The notes under the pieces are model-generated. The model saw nothing but the letters and a program-made list of their open reading frames with translations. It did no database searches and was not told the origin of the DNA. A DNA stretch of 64,000 nt from Actinomadura barringtoniae (GTDB lineage: Bacteria > Actinomycetota > Actinomycetes > Streptosporangiales > Streptosporangiaceae), in assembly GCF_017573505.1 (NCBI RefSeq), contig NZ_JAGEOJ010000006.1, positions 310,001 to 374,000 on the forward strand, written 5' to 3'. Below, piece after piece: positions 32,977 to 40,318 of the stretch. Numbering within the stretch: position 1 is the first letter of the stretch; every line of letters starts with the position of its first letter. The position numbers and the translations under genes are program-made.

Positions 32977-33695
32977 CAGATCAGGCTACGCACGATCAGG
33001 CTGACCGCCGAGATGCCGACCACGACGAGGATCCCGACGCGCATCCGCCCGTCGTCCAGGAAGCGGCGCAGCGGCCCCGACAGCAGGAACCCCACGAACA
33101 CGAACGGCGTCAGCTCCAGCCCCGCCGCCAGCTGTCTTGGCGGCATGTGCCCCGCAGCCGCCAGCATCACCAGCGACAGTACGGCCCCGACCGTGAAGAA
33201 CACCGCGAGCGTGGCCCGCACCGTAGGCCCGTTCTCACGCTGATAAAGCAGCGCCAGCGGCGGCCCGCCGATCGACGACGCCGTCCCGGTCGCCCCCGCG
33301 ACCAACCCCGCCGTCGTCAGCGTGGCCGGATTACGCGGCACCGACGCCGACCAGGCCGTAATGGCCAGCGCGGCGAGCACCACCCCACCCACGAGCACGC
33401 CCAGCGCCCGCGCGGGCACGGTGGCCACCACCCACACCCCGGCCGCGGTCCCGACCACCCGCCCGCCGAACGCCCAGCCAAGCCCGCGCGTGTCCACGTG
33501 CCGGATCTCCTGCGCGAGCGTCGCCAACGGCAGCAGAGCAGCGACAACAAGGATCGCGCCCGGCATCAAAGACGGAAACGCCAAGGTGACCACAGGCGCG
33601 GCAACAAGCCCCACACCCAGCCCGACGCTGCCCTGCACGACCGCGCCGATCATCGCCGCGATCCCGCCGATCAGGAGAAATTCAAGGTCAGGCAT
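32976..33695 (-). CDS. TauE/SafE-family membrane transporter
   Basis: 239 aa with about seven or eight hydrophobic segments. G-A-V-V-Q-G-S-V-G-L-G-V-G near residue 17 and the second half-repeat G-T-A-S-S-I-G-G-P-P-L-A-L are typical of the family, which exports sulfite, sulfonates or organic acids. The substrate is not readable. It follows the TetR gene by 48 bp and overlaps mug. Confidence 0.88.
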   Translation of the reverse strand: MPDLEFLLIGGIAAMIGAVVQGSVGLGVGLVAAPVVTLAFPSLMPGAILVVAALLPLATLAQEIRHVDTRGLGWAFGGRVVGTAAGVWVVATVPARALGVLVGGVVLAALAITAWSASVPRNPATLTTAGLVAGATGTASSIGGPPLALLYQRENGPTVRATLAVFFTVGAVLSLVMLAAAGHMPPRQLAAGLELTPFVFVGFLLSGPLRRFLDDGRMRVGILVVVGISAVSLIVRSLI

Positions 33696-33743
33696 ATCGC
33701 CTGGAAGGCTACCTTTCCCCCTGAAGCGCCCCTCCGGCGCCTC

Positions 33744-34460
33744 CTACCCCTCGCCGTCCCTACGCTCGCCGTCCCTACGCTCGCCGTCCCTACGCTCGCC
33801 GTCCCCAAGCTCGCCGTCCCTACGTTCGGTGGCCTGGTCGCGGGCGGCCCGGATCAGCGCCTGCGCGGACCAGCGCAGCGTCGCCACGACCTCGTCCGGC
33901 TCGAGTTCGCACACGTCGCGCGCGCTGATGACCGCCTCCGCACCGAAGACCAGGGCCACCGCCGAGATGAGCCGTTCGTGCAGATCGGGCGGCAGCTCGT
34001 CCGCCAGCCCGGCGAGCGCCTCGCGGGTCATGGTGATGCGCCGGTCGCCGCGGATGGGGATGCGTTCGTCCTCGGGGACGTCCTGCTGCGCGAACCAGCG
34101 GTCCATGATGGAGCGCACCACCGCACGCCACAGGGCCTCGTCGCCGAGCTGCAGTTCGGCGGTCGTCCGCACCACATGATCCATCCGGCCGGCGGGGTCG
34201 GCCGGGGCGCCCGCCATGACCGAGGCGACGCTCAGCTCCCGCCGGCCGTCCTTGGCCACCTCGACCCACAGCGACTGCGGGTTGGGGAAGTAGCGGTAGG
34301 CGGTCGCCGTCGAGACCAGAGCCGCCTCGGCGACCTCCGCGATCGACAGCGGGCGGCCCTCCCGGGCCATCTGGATCGCGGCCTCGACGATCGCCTGCCT
34401 GGTCCGCAGCTTCTGGTTCACCCGTCCCGCGGCGTGACCGTCCTCTTCTGCGACGTCCAT
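33744..34460 (-). CDS. TetR-family transcriptional regulator with repeated acidic tail
   Basis: 238 aa. The helix-turn-helix spans about 18-65 (T-R-Q-A-I-V-E-A-A...S-I-A-E-V-A-E-A-A-L-V-S-T-A-T-A-Y-R-Y-F-P). The last 20 or so residues are R-R-D-G-E repeats from a 15-bp tandem repeat and are not part of the fold. It lies just downstream of the IclR gene and upstream of the TauE transporter gene on the same strand, and may control the latter. Confidence 0.88.
   Translation of the reverse strand: MDVAEEDGHAAGRVNQKLRTRQAIVEAAIQMAREGRPLSIAEVAEAALVSTATAYRYFPNPQSLWVEVAKDGRRELSVASVMAGAPADPAGRMDHVVRTTAELQLGDEALWRAVVRSIMDRWFAQQDVPEDERIPIRGDRRITMTREALAGLADELPPDLHERLISAVALVFGAEAVISARDVCELEPDEVVATLRWSAQALIRAARDQATERRDGELGDGERRDGERRDGERRDGEG
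33751..33825 (-). repeat. 15-bp tandem repeat, 5 copies, in the tetR 3' end
   Basis: tcgccgtccctacgc at 33751, 33766 and 33781 is identical; copies at 33796 and 33811 differ by one or two bases. It encodes R-R-D-G-E on the minus strand and stays in frame. Confidence 0.92.
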
Positions 34461-34487
34461 CTCATGATGATAGAAGCCTCTCGCCTC

Positions 34488-35312
34488 CTAACTGATCCCG
34501 TTCCGGCGCCGAGCGCTCAGGCGCGCGTCGATGCTGCGGCCCGTCCTCATCACCGCCTGGGTGAGCGACGCCATCCGTGGTCCCGGCGCGACCAGGGCCG
34601 AGAGCACCGCCACCGTGGCTCCTCCCGGAGCACGTACCGGAACGGCCACGCAGCACACGCCCTCAATCAGCTCCTGGTGATCCAGGGCCGCACCCCGCTC
34701 CCGTATCGCCGCCGCCTCCCGTGCCCAGCCGCGCGGGATCGGGTCCAGTGGAACGCGCGGACCCGATCCCGCCACGAGCACCTTCCCGGCGGCGGTCGAC
34801 CATGGCCACGTCGCGCCCGGCCGCATGGACGCTAGTTCGTCCAGTTCACCGGGCACGCCGTCGACCACCAGGGCCCGGCCCTGCGAGAGCACGCAAATGC
34901 CCACCGTCGCACCCGTCGCCCTTGCCAGAGCACGGCTAGGCCCTGCCGCCGCAGCCTTCAGGCCCGGGTGAGGCTGGAAGCCCTGGCCGAGCCGGAAGAT
35001 GCGGGGGCCGATCCGGTAACCGCGCCCGGATCGTTCCACCGCCCCCAGCTCGACCAGTTGTTCCAGCAGGCGGTACGCGGTCGTCTTCGGCAGGCCGCAT
35101 TCGACCGCCAACGCCGTCAGCCCGGCCTCACCGCCACACCGCGCGACCGCATCCAGCAGGCTGAACGCGCCCTCCAGAACACCTCGTCCGGCCTGCGGCG
35201 GCTGCTCAGCCTGAACCTGCCGGCGCGCCTGCGCTTGCGCTTGCGCCCGCGCCCGCGCTTGCTGGAGCGGCTGAACGTGACCGCGCGCGCCTGCTTGGTC
35301 GGCGTGGGTCAC
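34488..35312 (-). CDS. IclR-family transcriptional regulator
   Basis: 274 aa from the GTG at 35312, which overlaps the stop of the upstream NTF2-like gene (GTGA). The first 35 residues are Ala/Gln/Arg-rich, from a 6-bp repeat (35225-35260). The winged helix follows with L-T-A-L-A-V-E-C-G-L-P-K-T-T-A-Y-R-L-L-E-Q-L, then the effector domain. Typical IclR proteins are about 250 aa. It probably controls its own operon and perhaps the lipoprotein gene across the palindrome at 35774. Confidence 0.88.
   Translation of the reverse strand: MTHADQAGARGHVQPLQQARARAQAQAQARRQVQAEQPPQAGRGVLEGAFSLLDAVARCGGEAGLTALAVECGLPKTTAYRLLEQLVELGAVERSGRGYRIGPRIFRLGQGFQPHPGLKAAAAGPSRALARATGATVGICVLSQGRALVVDGVPGELDELASMRPGATWPWSTAAGKVLVAGSGPRVPLDPIPRGWAREAAAIRERGAALDHQELIEGVCCVAVPVRAPGGATVAVLSALVAPGPRMASLTQAVMRTGRSIDARLSARRRNGIS
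35225..35260 (-). repeat. 6-bp repeat tract in the iclR N-terminus
   Basis: Six gcgctt/gcgccc/gcgcct units encode the alternating Ala-Arg-Ala-Gln stretch near the start of the IclR protein. Confidence 0.8.
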
Positions 35313-35737
35313 GCCGCAGCGGGGAACGCGCCTAGCTGGGCGAGGATGGCGATCGCGTCCATCCACACGTTCTCCCGGCTCATCTTGCCGTCGCGGAACT
35401 CGCACACGTGCAGCAGCCGGAACGAGACCGTGCGGCCCTCCCCCGGTATGCCGAGCATGATCCCGTCCACCCGCCCTGTGATCACGCATTCGTCGACGAC
35501 GAACCCGTCGCCGTGATACCGGCGGACCGGCTCGACCTTGTCGTCGACCAGTCCCTCGAACAGCTCGACGTAACGCTCCCGGATCGCCTCGTGGTCGTTC
35601 AGCACCGCCACCGGGAAGCCCACCGCGTCGTGCTCGGCGTCCTCGGTCAGCGTGGCGAGCACCCCGTCGAGGTCCTTGGCGGCCTCGGCCCTGAAGTGGG
35701 CGTCGAGCACCGCGTCCATCTCGTCCCGCGTCATCAT
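35309..35737 (-). CDS. NTF2/SnoaL-like protein
   Basis: 142 aa from the ATG at 35737 with AAAGGGGGA upstream. The alpha+beta cone fold is suggested by A-H-F-R-A-E-A-A-K-D-L-D, then A-I-R-E-R-Y-V-E-L-F-E-G-L and V-C-E-F-R-D-G-K-M-S-R-E-N-V-W-M-D. Members bind small hydrophobic ligands or act as cyclases, hydrolases or isomerases; no catalytic set can be assigned. It is translationally coupled to the IclR gene, so it may act on that regulator's ligand (inference). Confidence 0.82.
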   Translation of the reverse strand: MMTRDEMDAVLDAHFRAEAAKDLDGVLATLTEDAEHDAVGFPVAVLNDHEAIRERYVELFEGLVDDKVEPVRRYHGDGFVVDECVITGRVDGIMLGIPGEGRTVSFRLLHVCEFRDGKMSRENVWMDAIAILAQLGAFPAAA

Positions 35738-35773
35738 GCGGTCCCCCTTTTGTTGTTGGATGCTCGAATCATT

Positions 35774-35791
35774 ATGAGAAACGTCTCTCAT
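35774..35791. promoter_or_regulatory. 18-bp near-perfect palindrome, candidate IclR operator
   Basis: ATGAGA-AACGTC-TCTCAT, symmetric at 16 of 18 positions, 37-54 bp upstream of the NTF2-like start. Placement and size fit autoregulation by the IclR protein. Confidence 0.5.
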
Positions 35792-35847
35792 GTCAATGGA
35801 TTCTTTTCGCACCGTTCCGATAGTTCCGCTGAGCGGACCAATGCCGT

Positions 35848-35879
35848 CCGTGAGACGCCCGTGAGACGACGCTGAAACG
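35848..35879. promoter_or_regulatory. Three direct repeats with 11-bp period
   Basis: CCGTGAGACG at 35848 and 35859, then CGCTGAAACG at 35870. An 11-bp period is the spacing used by OmpR/PhoB-type response regulators. The array is 58-89 bp upstream of the lipoprotein gene at 35937. Confidence 0.5.
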
Positions 35880-35936
35880 GCGGGCCCGCAGGCTGGTGGG
35901 CACGTACGGGGACCGCGGACATCAGGGGGAACGACG

Positions 35937-36992
35937 ATGACAAGCCGACGAGTATGGGCGCGCCCGGTCTGGGTGGCGGGTCTGGCAGTGGCCTTGGCCT
36001 GCACGCAGTCGGGCTGCGATTTCCGGAAGAAGACGTCGTCCGGCGGAACGAGCGCGGCGGGCTCAACGCCCGCGGCGTCGAATCCGACCGCCCCGCAGGG
36101 CGCCGGCAGCCCGGCGGGCGGCGGGGTCACGGCCGGGCCAGTTTCGACGGCGTACCGCATCGAGGGGCACGACATGCGGCTCGTGCGTTCCGGGGATCAG
36201 GAGCTGGCGCTGCAGTTCGAGCTGTTCAACGGGACGAGCGCGCCGGTCGACGTGAGCGGGCTCGGCCTGGATCCGCGCGAGCAACTGGTCGGGCTCGTGG
36301 ACCTGTCGCGCGGGACCGCGTACGGCCTCCTCGGAGCCTCCGGCACGAACGGCAGGATCGGGAGCGGCGACGAGGACACCATCGCCCCCGGCAAGAACGT
36401 CACGGTGACGGCGATGTTCGCGGCGCCGCCTCAGGAGGCGGACAGCATGCTGGTCGTGGTGAACGGGCTGCTCCCCGTTCAGGTGCCGATCCAGCCGCAG
36501 GACTCCAAGGCGCTCCGCCCCGACCCGGTGCTGACCGGCTCCCACGATCGGCGTCCCGTCAGTCCGCTCACCTGCACGACGACCGGTGGCTCGGCCGAGG
36601 CCTCGCTGTCCGGATCGGGCCTCCAGTGGAACGTGGCCGGCGTCCGCCGTACCGGCCGCTACGCGCTCGCCCAGGTCACCGTCGACAACCCCACCTCGGG
36701 CGCGCTCCCGCTGGACTTCCAGAACCACTTCACGCCGAAGCAGGTCACGGCCGGCCAGCTGACACTGGGCACCGGCATCGCACGGCGTCAGGCGTGCGGC
36801 TTCACCGACCCGGTGTATTACGACTTCGTCGGCAACCTCGGCCAGAGCTTCACACCCGGCCCGCTGGGCTCCGTCCCCGCAGGCGCGAAAATCACGCTCT
36901 GGGGACTGTTCGCGGCGCCCGAGGGCGGAACGGTCGACGTAGGCGTCGGCGGTTTCGGCGGCCCGCGTTCCGCACAGGTCACGACCGGCTGA
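35937..36992 (+). CDS. Secreted lipoprotein with two beta-sandwich repeats, unknown function
   Basis: 351 aa. The signal peptide ends near T-Q-S-G-C, a weak lipobox at about residue 27, followed by a Ser/Gly/Pro-rich linker. Two related beta-rich domains follow (about 65-185 and 200-350), each with phrases like L-A-L-Q-F-E-L-F-N-G and A-Q-V-T-V-D-N-P, as in DUF4352-like extracellular domains. A role in cell-envelope sensing or binding is possible but unproven. The upstream 11-bp repeats suggest control by a response regulator. Confidence 0.65.
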   Translation: MTSRRVWARPVWVAGLAVALACTQSGCDFRKKTSSGGTSAAGSTPAASNPTAPQGAGSPAGGGVTAGPVSTAYRIEGHDMRLVRSGDQELALQFELFNGTSAPVDVSGLGLDPREQLVGLVDLSRGTAYGLLGASGTNGRIGSGDEDTIAPGKNVTVTAMFAAPPQEADSMLVVVNGLLPVQVPIQPQDSKALRPDPVLTGSHDRRPVSPLTCTTTGGSAEASLSGSGLQWNVAGVRRTGRYALAQVTVDNPTSGALPLDFQNHFTPKQVTAGQLTLGTGIARRQACGFTDPVYYDFVGNLGQSFTPGPLGSVPAGAKITLWGLFAAPEGGTVDVGVGGFGGPRSAQVTTG

Positions 36993-37005
36993 CGAACGGA
37001 CCGCG

Positions 37006-37077
37006 TTCACCGGGGCCGAGTTCACCGGGGCCGAGTTCGACGCGGCCGAGTTCGACGCCGAGTTCGACGCGGCCGAG
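37006..37077 (+). repeat. 15-bp tandem repeat, 5 copies, between lipoprotein and lysE
   Basis: ttcaccggggccgag at 37006 and 37021, ttcgacgcggccgag at 37036 and 37063, and one 12-bp copy at 37051. Unlike the other repeats here it lies outside genes; the 12-bp copy still differs by a multiple of three. Confidence 0.88.
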
Positions 37078-37083
37078 TTCGCG

Positions 37084-37111
37084 TTCACCTGACCTTGCAT
37101 AACACTACAAT
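37084..37111 (+). promoter_or_regulatory. Probable leaderless promoter of the LysE-type gene
   Basis: TTCACC (37084-37089), 16-bp spacer, TACAAT (37106-37111). The ATG at 37118 lies 7 nt after the -10 box and there is no ribosome site, so the transcript probably starts at the start codon. Confidence 0.6.
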
Positions 37112-37117
37112 TCCGGC

Positions 37118-37732
37118 ATGCTGACCGCCTGCCTGACCTTCGCCGTCGTCGCCGCGCTGGTCACGATCACGCCCGGCCTGGACACCATGCTGGTGCTGCG
37201 CACGACCGTCTCCGCCGGCCGCCGGGTCGGCTACCTGAGCGCGGTCGGCGTCTCCGCCGGGTGCCTGGCCTGGGCCGTCGCCAGCGCGGCGGGCCTCACC
37301 GCGCTGCTGGCCGCCTCCCACCTGGCCTTCCAGGCCGTACGCGTGGCCGGCGCCTGCTACCTGCTGTGGCTCGGCGCCCAGGCCCTGTGGCACTCCCGCC
37401 GCGCGACCACGCCCGAGGCCCTCGACGAGGCGATCTCCTCGGGCGCCGCGTTCCGCACAGGTCTGGTCACCAACCTGCTCAACCCGAAGATCGGCGTCTT
37501 CTACATGAGCCTGCTCCCCCAGTTCGTGCCGCACGAGGCCTCGATGTTCTGGACGAGCCTGCTCTTCGCCGTGATCCACGACGCCGAGGGCCTGCTCTGG
37601 TTCGCGTTCATCGTGTTCGCCGCCGGTGGCGCCCGCCGCTTCCTCACCCGCCCCGGCGTCAAGCGCCGCCTCCAGCAGGTCACCGGCCTGGCGTTCATCG
37701 GCTTCGGCCTGCGCGTCGCCACCGAGCACTGA
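37118..37732 (+). CDS. LysE/RhtB-family exporter
   Basis: 204 aa, with about six hydrophobic segments. T-P-G-L-D-T-M-L-V-L-R near residue 18 and F-R-T-G-L-V-T-N-L-L-N-P-K-I-G-V-F at 108-124 are family hallmarks. Members export amino acids or their analogues; the substrate is unknown. It appears to be transcribed from a leaderless promoter and is followed after 59 bp by the TMEM175-like gene. Confidence 0.9.
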   Translation: MLTACLTFAVVAALVTITPGLDTMLVLRTTVSAGRRVGYLSAVGVSAGCLAWAVASAAGLTALLAASHLAFQAVRVAGACYLLWLGAQALWHSRRATTPEALDEAISSGAAFRTGLVTNLLNPKIGVFYMSLLPQFVPHEASMFWTSLLFAVIHDAEGLLWFAFIVFAAGGARRFLTRPGVKRRLQQVTGLAFIGFGLRVATEH

Positions 37733-37791
37733 CACCGCGGCGCCATTCCCCGCACCACCGACGATCACCTCCCCCCGCAGGAGCTTCGCCC

Positions 37792-38451
37792 ATGCCCGAT
37801 GACCTCCCCGCGACCGGCCCCGCCGTGGACGCCCCGGACGAGCACATCAGCCCCGCCCGTCTCCAGGCGTTCAGCGACGGGGTCTTCGCCATCGCGGCCA
37901 CCCTGCTCGTCCTTGAGGTGAAGGCCCCGGTCACCGGTCAGCCCGTCTGGAGCACGCTGCGCCACGAGTGGGCCGCCCTGGACGCCTACGCCGTCACCTT
38001 CCTGGTCATCGGCATCGCGTGGGTCCACCATCACAACCTCTTCCACCAGGTCCTCAAGGTCGACCGCGGCCTGCTCTTCCTCAACCTTGGCCTGCTGGGC
38101 ACGATCTCGTTCCTGCCGCTGCCCACCGCGACCCTCGGCAACCACCTCAGCGGGCACGACGCCGTCGCGGCCGCGGTGTTCTACGCGGTCTCGATGGCCG
38201 TCTCGTCGGTGTGGTTCACGTTCTTCTGGCACCACCTGTCCGCCAAACCCCACCTGGTGCGCCCCTCCGCCAGGAGCCAGACCACCCTGAGGCGGCGCCA
38301 GTCCCTGCTGGGCCCCCTCGGCTACCTGGCGGCGGCGGCGATCGCCCCGCTGAGCCCCGTGGGCTCCCTGGCGGTGAGCGCCGCGATCGTCATCTACTTC
38401 ATCCTCGGCCGCCGCTCTCCCGCCGCCCGCACCCGCCTACCCCAGCCCTGA
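37792..38451 (+). CDS. TMEM175-family (DUF1211) potassium-channel-like membrane protein
   Basis: 219 aa from the ATG at 37792 with CAGGAG upstream. R-L-Q-A-F-S-D-G-V-F-A-I-A-A-T-L-L contains the F27-S28-D29 signature of TMEM175, with six predicted membrane segments. Bacterial homologues form potassium-permeable channels. The 252 bp after it, up to the next gene, hold no recognisable feature. Confidence 0.88.
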   Translation: MPDDLPATGPAVDAPDEHISPARLQAFSDGVFAIAATLLVLEVKAPVTGQPVWSTLRHEWAALDAYAVTFLVIGIAWVHHHNLFHQVLKVDRGLLFLNLGLLGTISFLPLPTATLGNHLSGHDAVAAAVFYAVSMAVSSVWFTFFWHHLSAKPHLVRPSARSQTTLRRRQSLLGPLGYLAAAAIAPLSPVGSLAVSAAIVIYFILGRRSPAARTRLPQP

Positions 38452-38703
38452 CGCCGTACAGCGCCGCCCGCTTTCCGCACCGCCACCGAACACTGAGCCT
38501 GCGTCAGGTGGGGCCCGTCCACCAGTTCCGGCACGCGGCGCTTCAAGAGAGGCTTGCGGGCTCGTCAGGCCGTAATCGGACAGCCTGACCCGGCGGTACC
38601 TGGAGATCGGCGGGCGCCCGGATCCGGCCGTTGCGGAGCCCTTGATCCTCGCGGTCGTGCGCGGACATGTTGGCGTTCGGCCCTCCCCGCGTACGGAGCT
38701 TTC

Positions 38704-39816
38704 ATGCTGACCCGCATCGCCGCGTCCGCCGTCATTGTGATCGGACTCGCCACGCCGATCACCGCCTCCTCCTCCGCCTCCGCCTCCTCCGCCTCCGCCT
38801 CCTCCGCCGCGCAGGCGACGTCCACTGGCCAACGGGCGGCGCCTGGATGGCACGGCGTGCCCACGCCCACGTTGCAGCCGGGCGCCGCGCTCTATCAGGT
38901 GGCGCCGGCCAACCGCAGGCTCGCCTGGGCCGTCGGTGCGCAGAACGACAGCAAGGCCTCGGTTCTTCTGCGCTGGAACGGCCGGGCCTGGAAGGAGCAG
39001 ATGCTGCCCGATACGCCTGGCGCGGGTCTGTCCAGCGTTGCCGTGGCCGGCCCCAATCGTGCCTGGGCGGGCGGAGGGAAGAGTCCCGATGGCAAGGGGT
39101 ACGCCATCCATTGGAACGGCAGGGCATGGCGCCGGGTGGATGTCCCTGACGGTCTGCGGATTACGAAGATCGCGGCCTCGCGTGGTGGGGCCGCCTGGGC
39201 GTTGGCCTCGGACTCGATGAGCACGTCGGTGCTGCGCTATGAGAAGCATCAATGGGTACGCGCGGACGTTCCTCTTCCCGCGCATGCGTATCCGTGGGCG
39301 ATCGCGGTCCGCAACGCCCGCGACGTCTGGATCACCGGCAGCGCCTCGGACCTTCCGTTCGCCCTGCACTGGGACGGTACGCAGTGGCAGAACGTGGCAG
39401 TGCCCGGCGGCTACTACCAGGTCATCGCGCAGATCCTCCCCCTCGGCCCTGACAACGTGTGGGCGTACTCGGACGACACCTACATGAACGTGTCCGCGAC
39501 GTTGCTGCACTGGGACGGCACGACCTGGACCGCGGCCAAGCCCGGAGTGCAGCTCGGCTCCTCGTCACAGCTGGCCGAGGACGGCGAGGGCGGTTTCTGG
39601 CTGTCGTACTACGGCGGCCTGGGCCACTCCCGCTACCTGCACTACCAGTCCGGCCAGTTCACTGACGCGCAAGGTCCCGACCGTACCGACGTCTACGTGG
39701 ACACCCTCAACATCGCCCGCGTCCCCGGCAGCCGCCTGATCTGGTCCGTGGGGCGCGGCCGTGACTACTCCGGCGCCAACGGACCCGACCAGGCCGTCAT
39801 CGAACGCTTCAACTGA
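38704..39816 (+). CDS. Secreted beta-propeller-like repeat protein
   Basis: 370 aa from the ATG at 38704, which directly begins a signal peptide (M-L-T-R-I-A-A-S...A-T-P-I-T-A), followed by a Ser/Ala tract. At least five repeats share R-W-N-G-R-A-W, H-W-N-G-R-A-W, H-W-D-G-T-Q-W and H-W-D-G-T-T-W, each with a strand such as R-A-W-A-G-G or D-V-W-I-T-G, the pattern of a beta-propeller. The function is unknown; such proteins often bind carbohydrate or other proteins outside the cell. Confidence 0.72.
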   Translation: MLTRIAASAVIVIGLATPITASSSASASSASASSAAQATSTGQRAAPGWHGVPTPTLQPGAALYQVAPANRRLAWAVGAQNDSKASVLLRWNGRAWKEQMLPDTPGAGLSSVAVAGPNRAWAGGGKSPDGKGYAIHWNGRAWRRVDVPDGLRITKIAASRGGAAWALASDSMSTSVLRYEKHQWVRADVPLPAHAYPWAIAVRNARDVWITGSASDLPFALHWDGTQWQNVAVPGGYYQVIAQILPLGPDNVWAYSDDTYMNVSATLLHWDGTTWTAAKPGVQLGSSSQLAEDGEGGFWLSYYGGLGHSRYLHYQSGQFTDAQGPDRTDVYVDTLNIARVPGSRLIWSVGRGRDYSGANGPDQAVIERFN

Positions 39817-39846
39817 CCCGACACCTGTCGCCCCGGCACCCCGCCC

Positions 39847-39888
39847 ATATTGCTCAGTCCGGACTTATCAGTCTAGCCTGAGCATTAT
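39847..39888 (+). promoter_or_regulatory. MarR-type operator and leaderless promoter
   Basis: Arms ATATTGCTCAG (39847-39857) and CTGAGCATTAT (39878-39888) are inverted and match at 10 of 11 positions; an inner GACT-TATC-AGTC lies between them. A likely promoter, TTGCTC (39850-39855), 18 bp, TAGCCT (39874-39879), is embedded in it. There is no ribosome site before the ATG at 39887, so the RNA is probably leaderless. A bound repressor would cover the whole promoter. Confidence 0.65.
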
Positions 39889-40318
39889 GGACACGGAAGC
39901 GGAGCGGGTGGCGTCCGCCTTGATGGTGGGGATCCGGCTGCTGGTGCGCCGGATCAGGCAGACGCAGACCGAGGACGACCTGACCCTGCCCGAGAGCTCG
40001 GCGCTCGCGCGGCTCGACCGCGGTGGCCCGTCCACCGCGGCCGAGCTGGCCAGGCGGGAGCAGATCAGCCCGCAGTCGATCAGCGCGACGCTCGGCAGGC
40101 TCGAGGGCCGCGGGCTCGTCGAACGGCGGACCGACCCGTCCGACGGCCGGCGCGTCGTGCTGTCGGTCAGCCCCGCCGGCGCGGAGGCGCTCAACAACCG
40201 CCGGAACGCCCGCACCCAACTGCTGACGGAGGCACTGTCCGAGGGCTTCTCACCCGAGGAACTGGAAAGCCTCCTCGCGGCGGCACCGCTGATCGAACGC
40301 CTGGCGCAGAAGATCTGA
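39887..40318 (+). CDS. MarR-family transcriptional regulator
   Basis: 143 aa. Winged helix: S-T-A-A-E-L-A-R-R-E-Q-I-S-P-Q-S-I-S-A-T-L-G-R-L, then the wing R-T-D-P-S-D-G-R-R-V-V-L-S. It probably represses itself and the MFS gene, whose ATG overlaps its stop (TGATG), through the inverted repeat at 39847-39888. Confidence 0.92.
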   Translation: MDTEAERVASALMVGIRLLVRRIRQTQTEDDLTLPESSALARLDRGGPSTAAELARREQISPQSISATLGRLEGRGLVERRTDPSDGRRVVLSVSPAGAEALNNRRNARTQLLTEALSEGFSPEELESLLAAAPLIERLAQKI

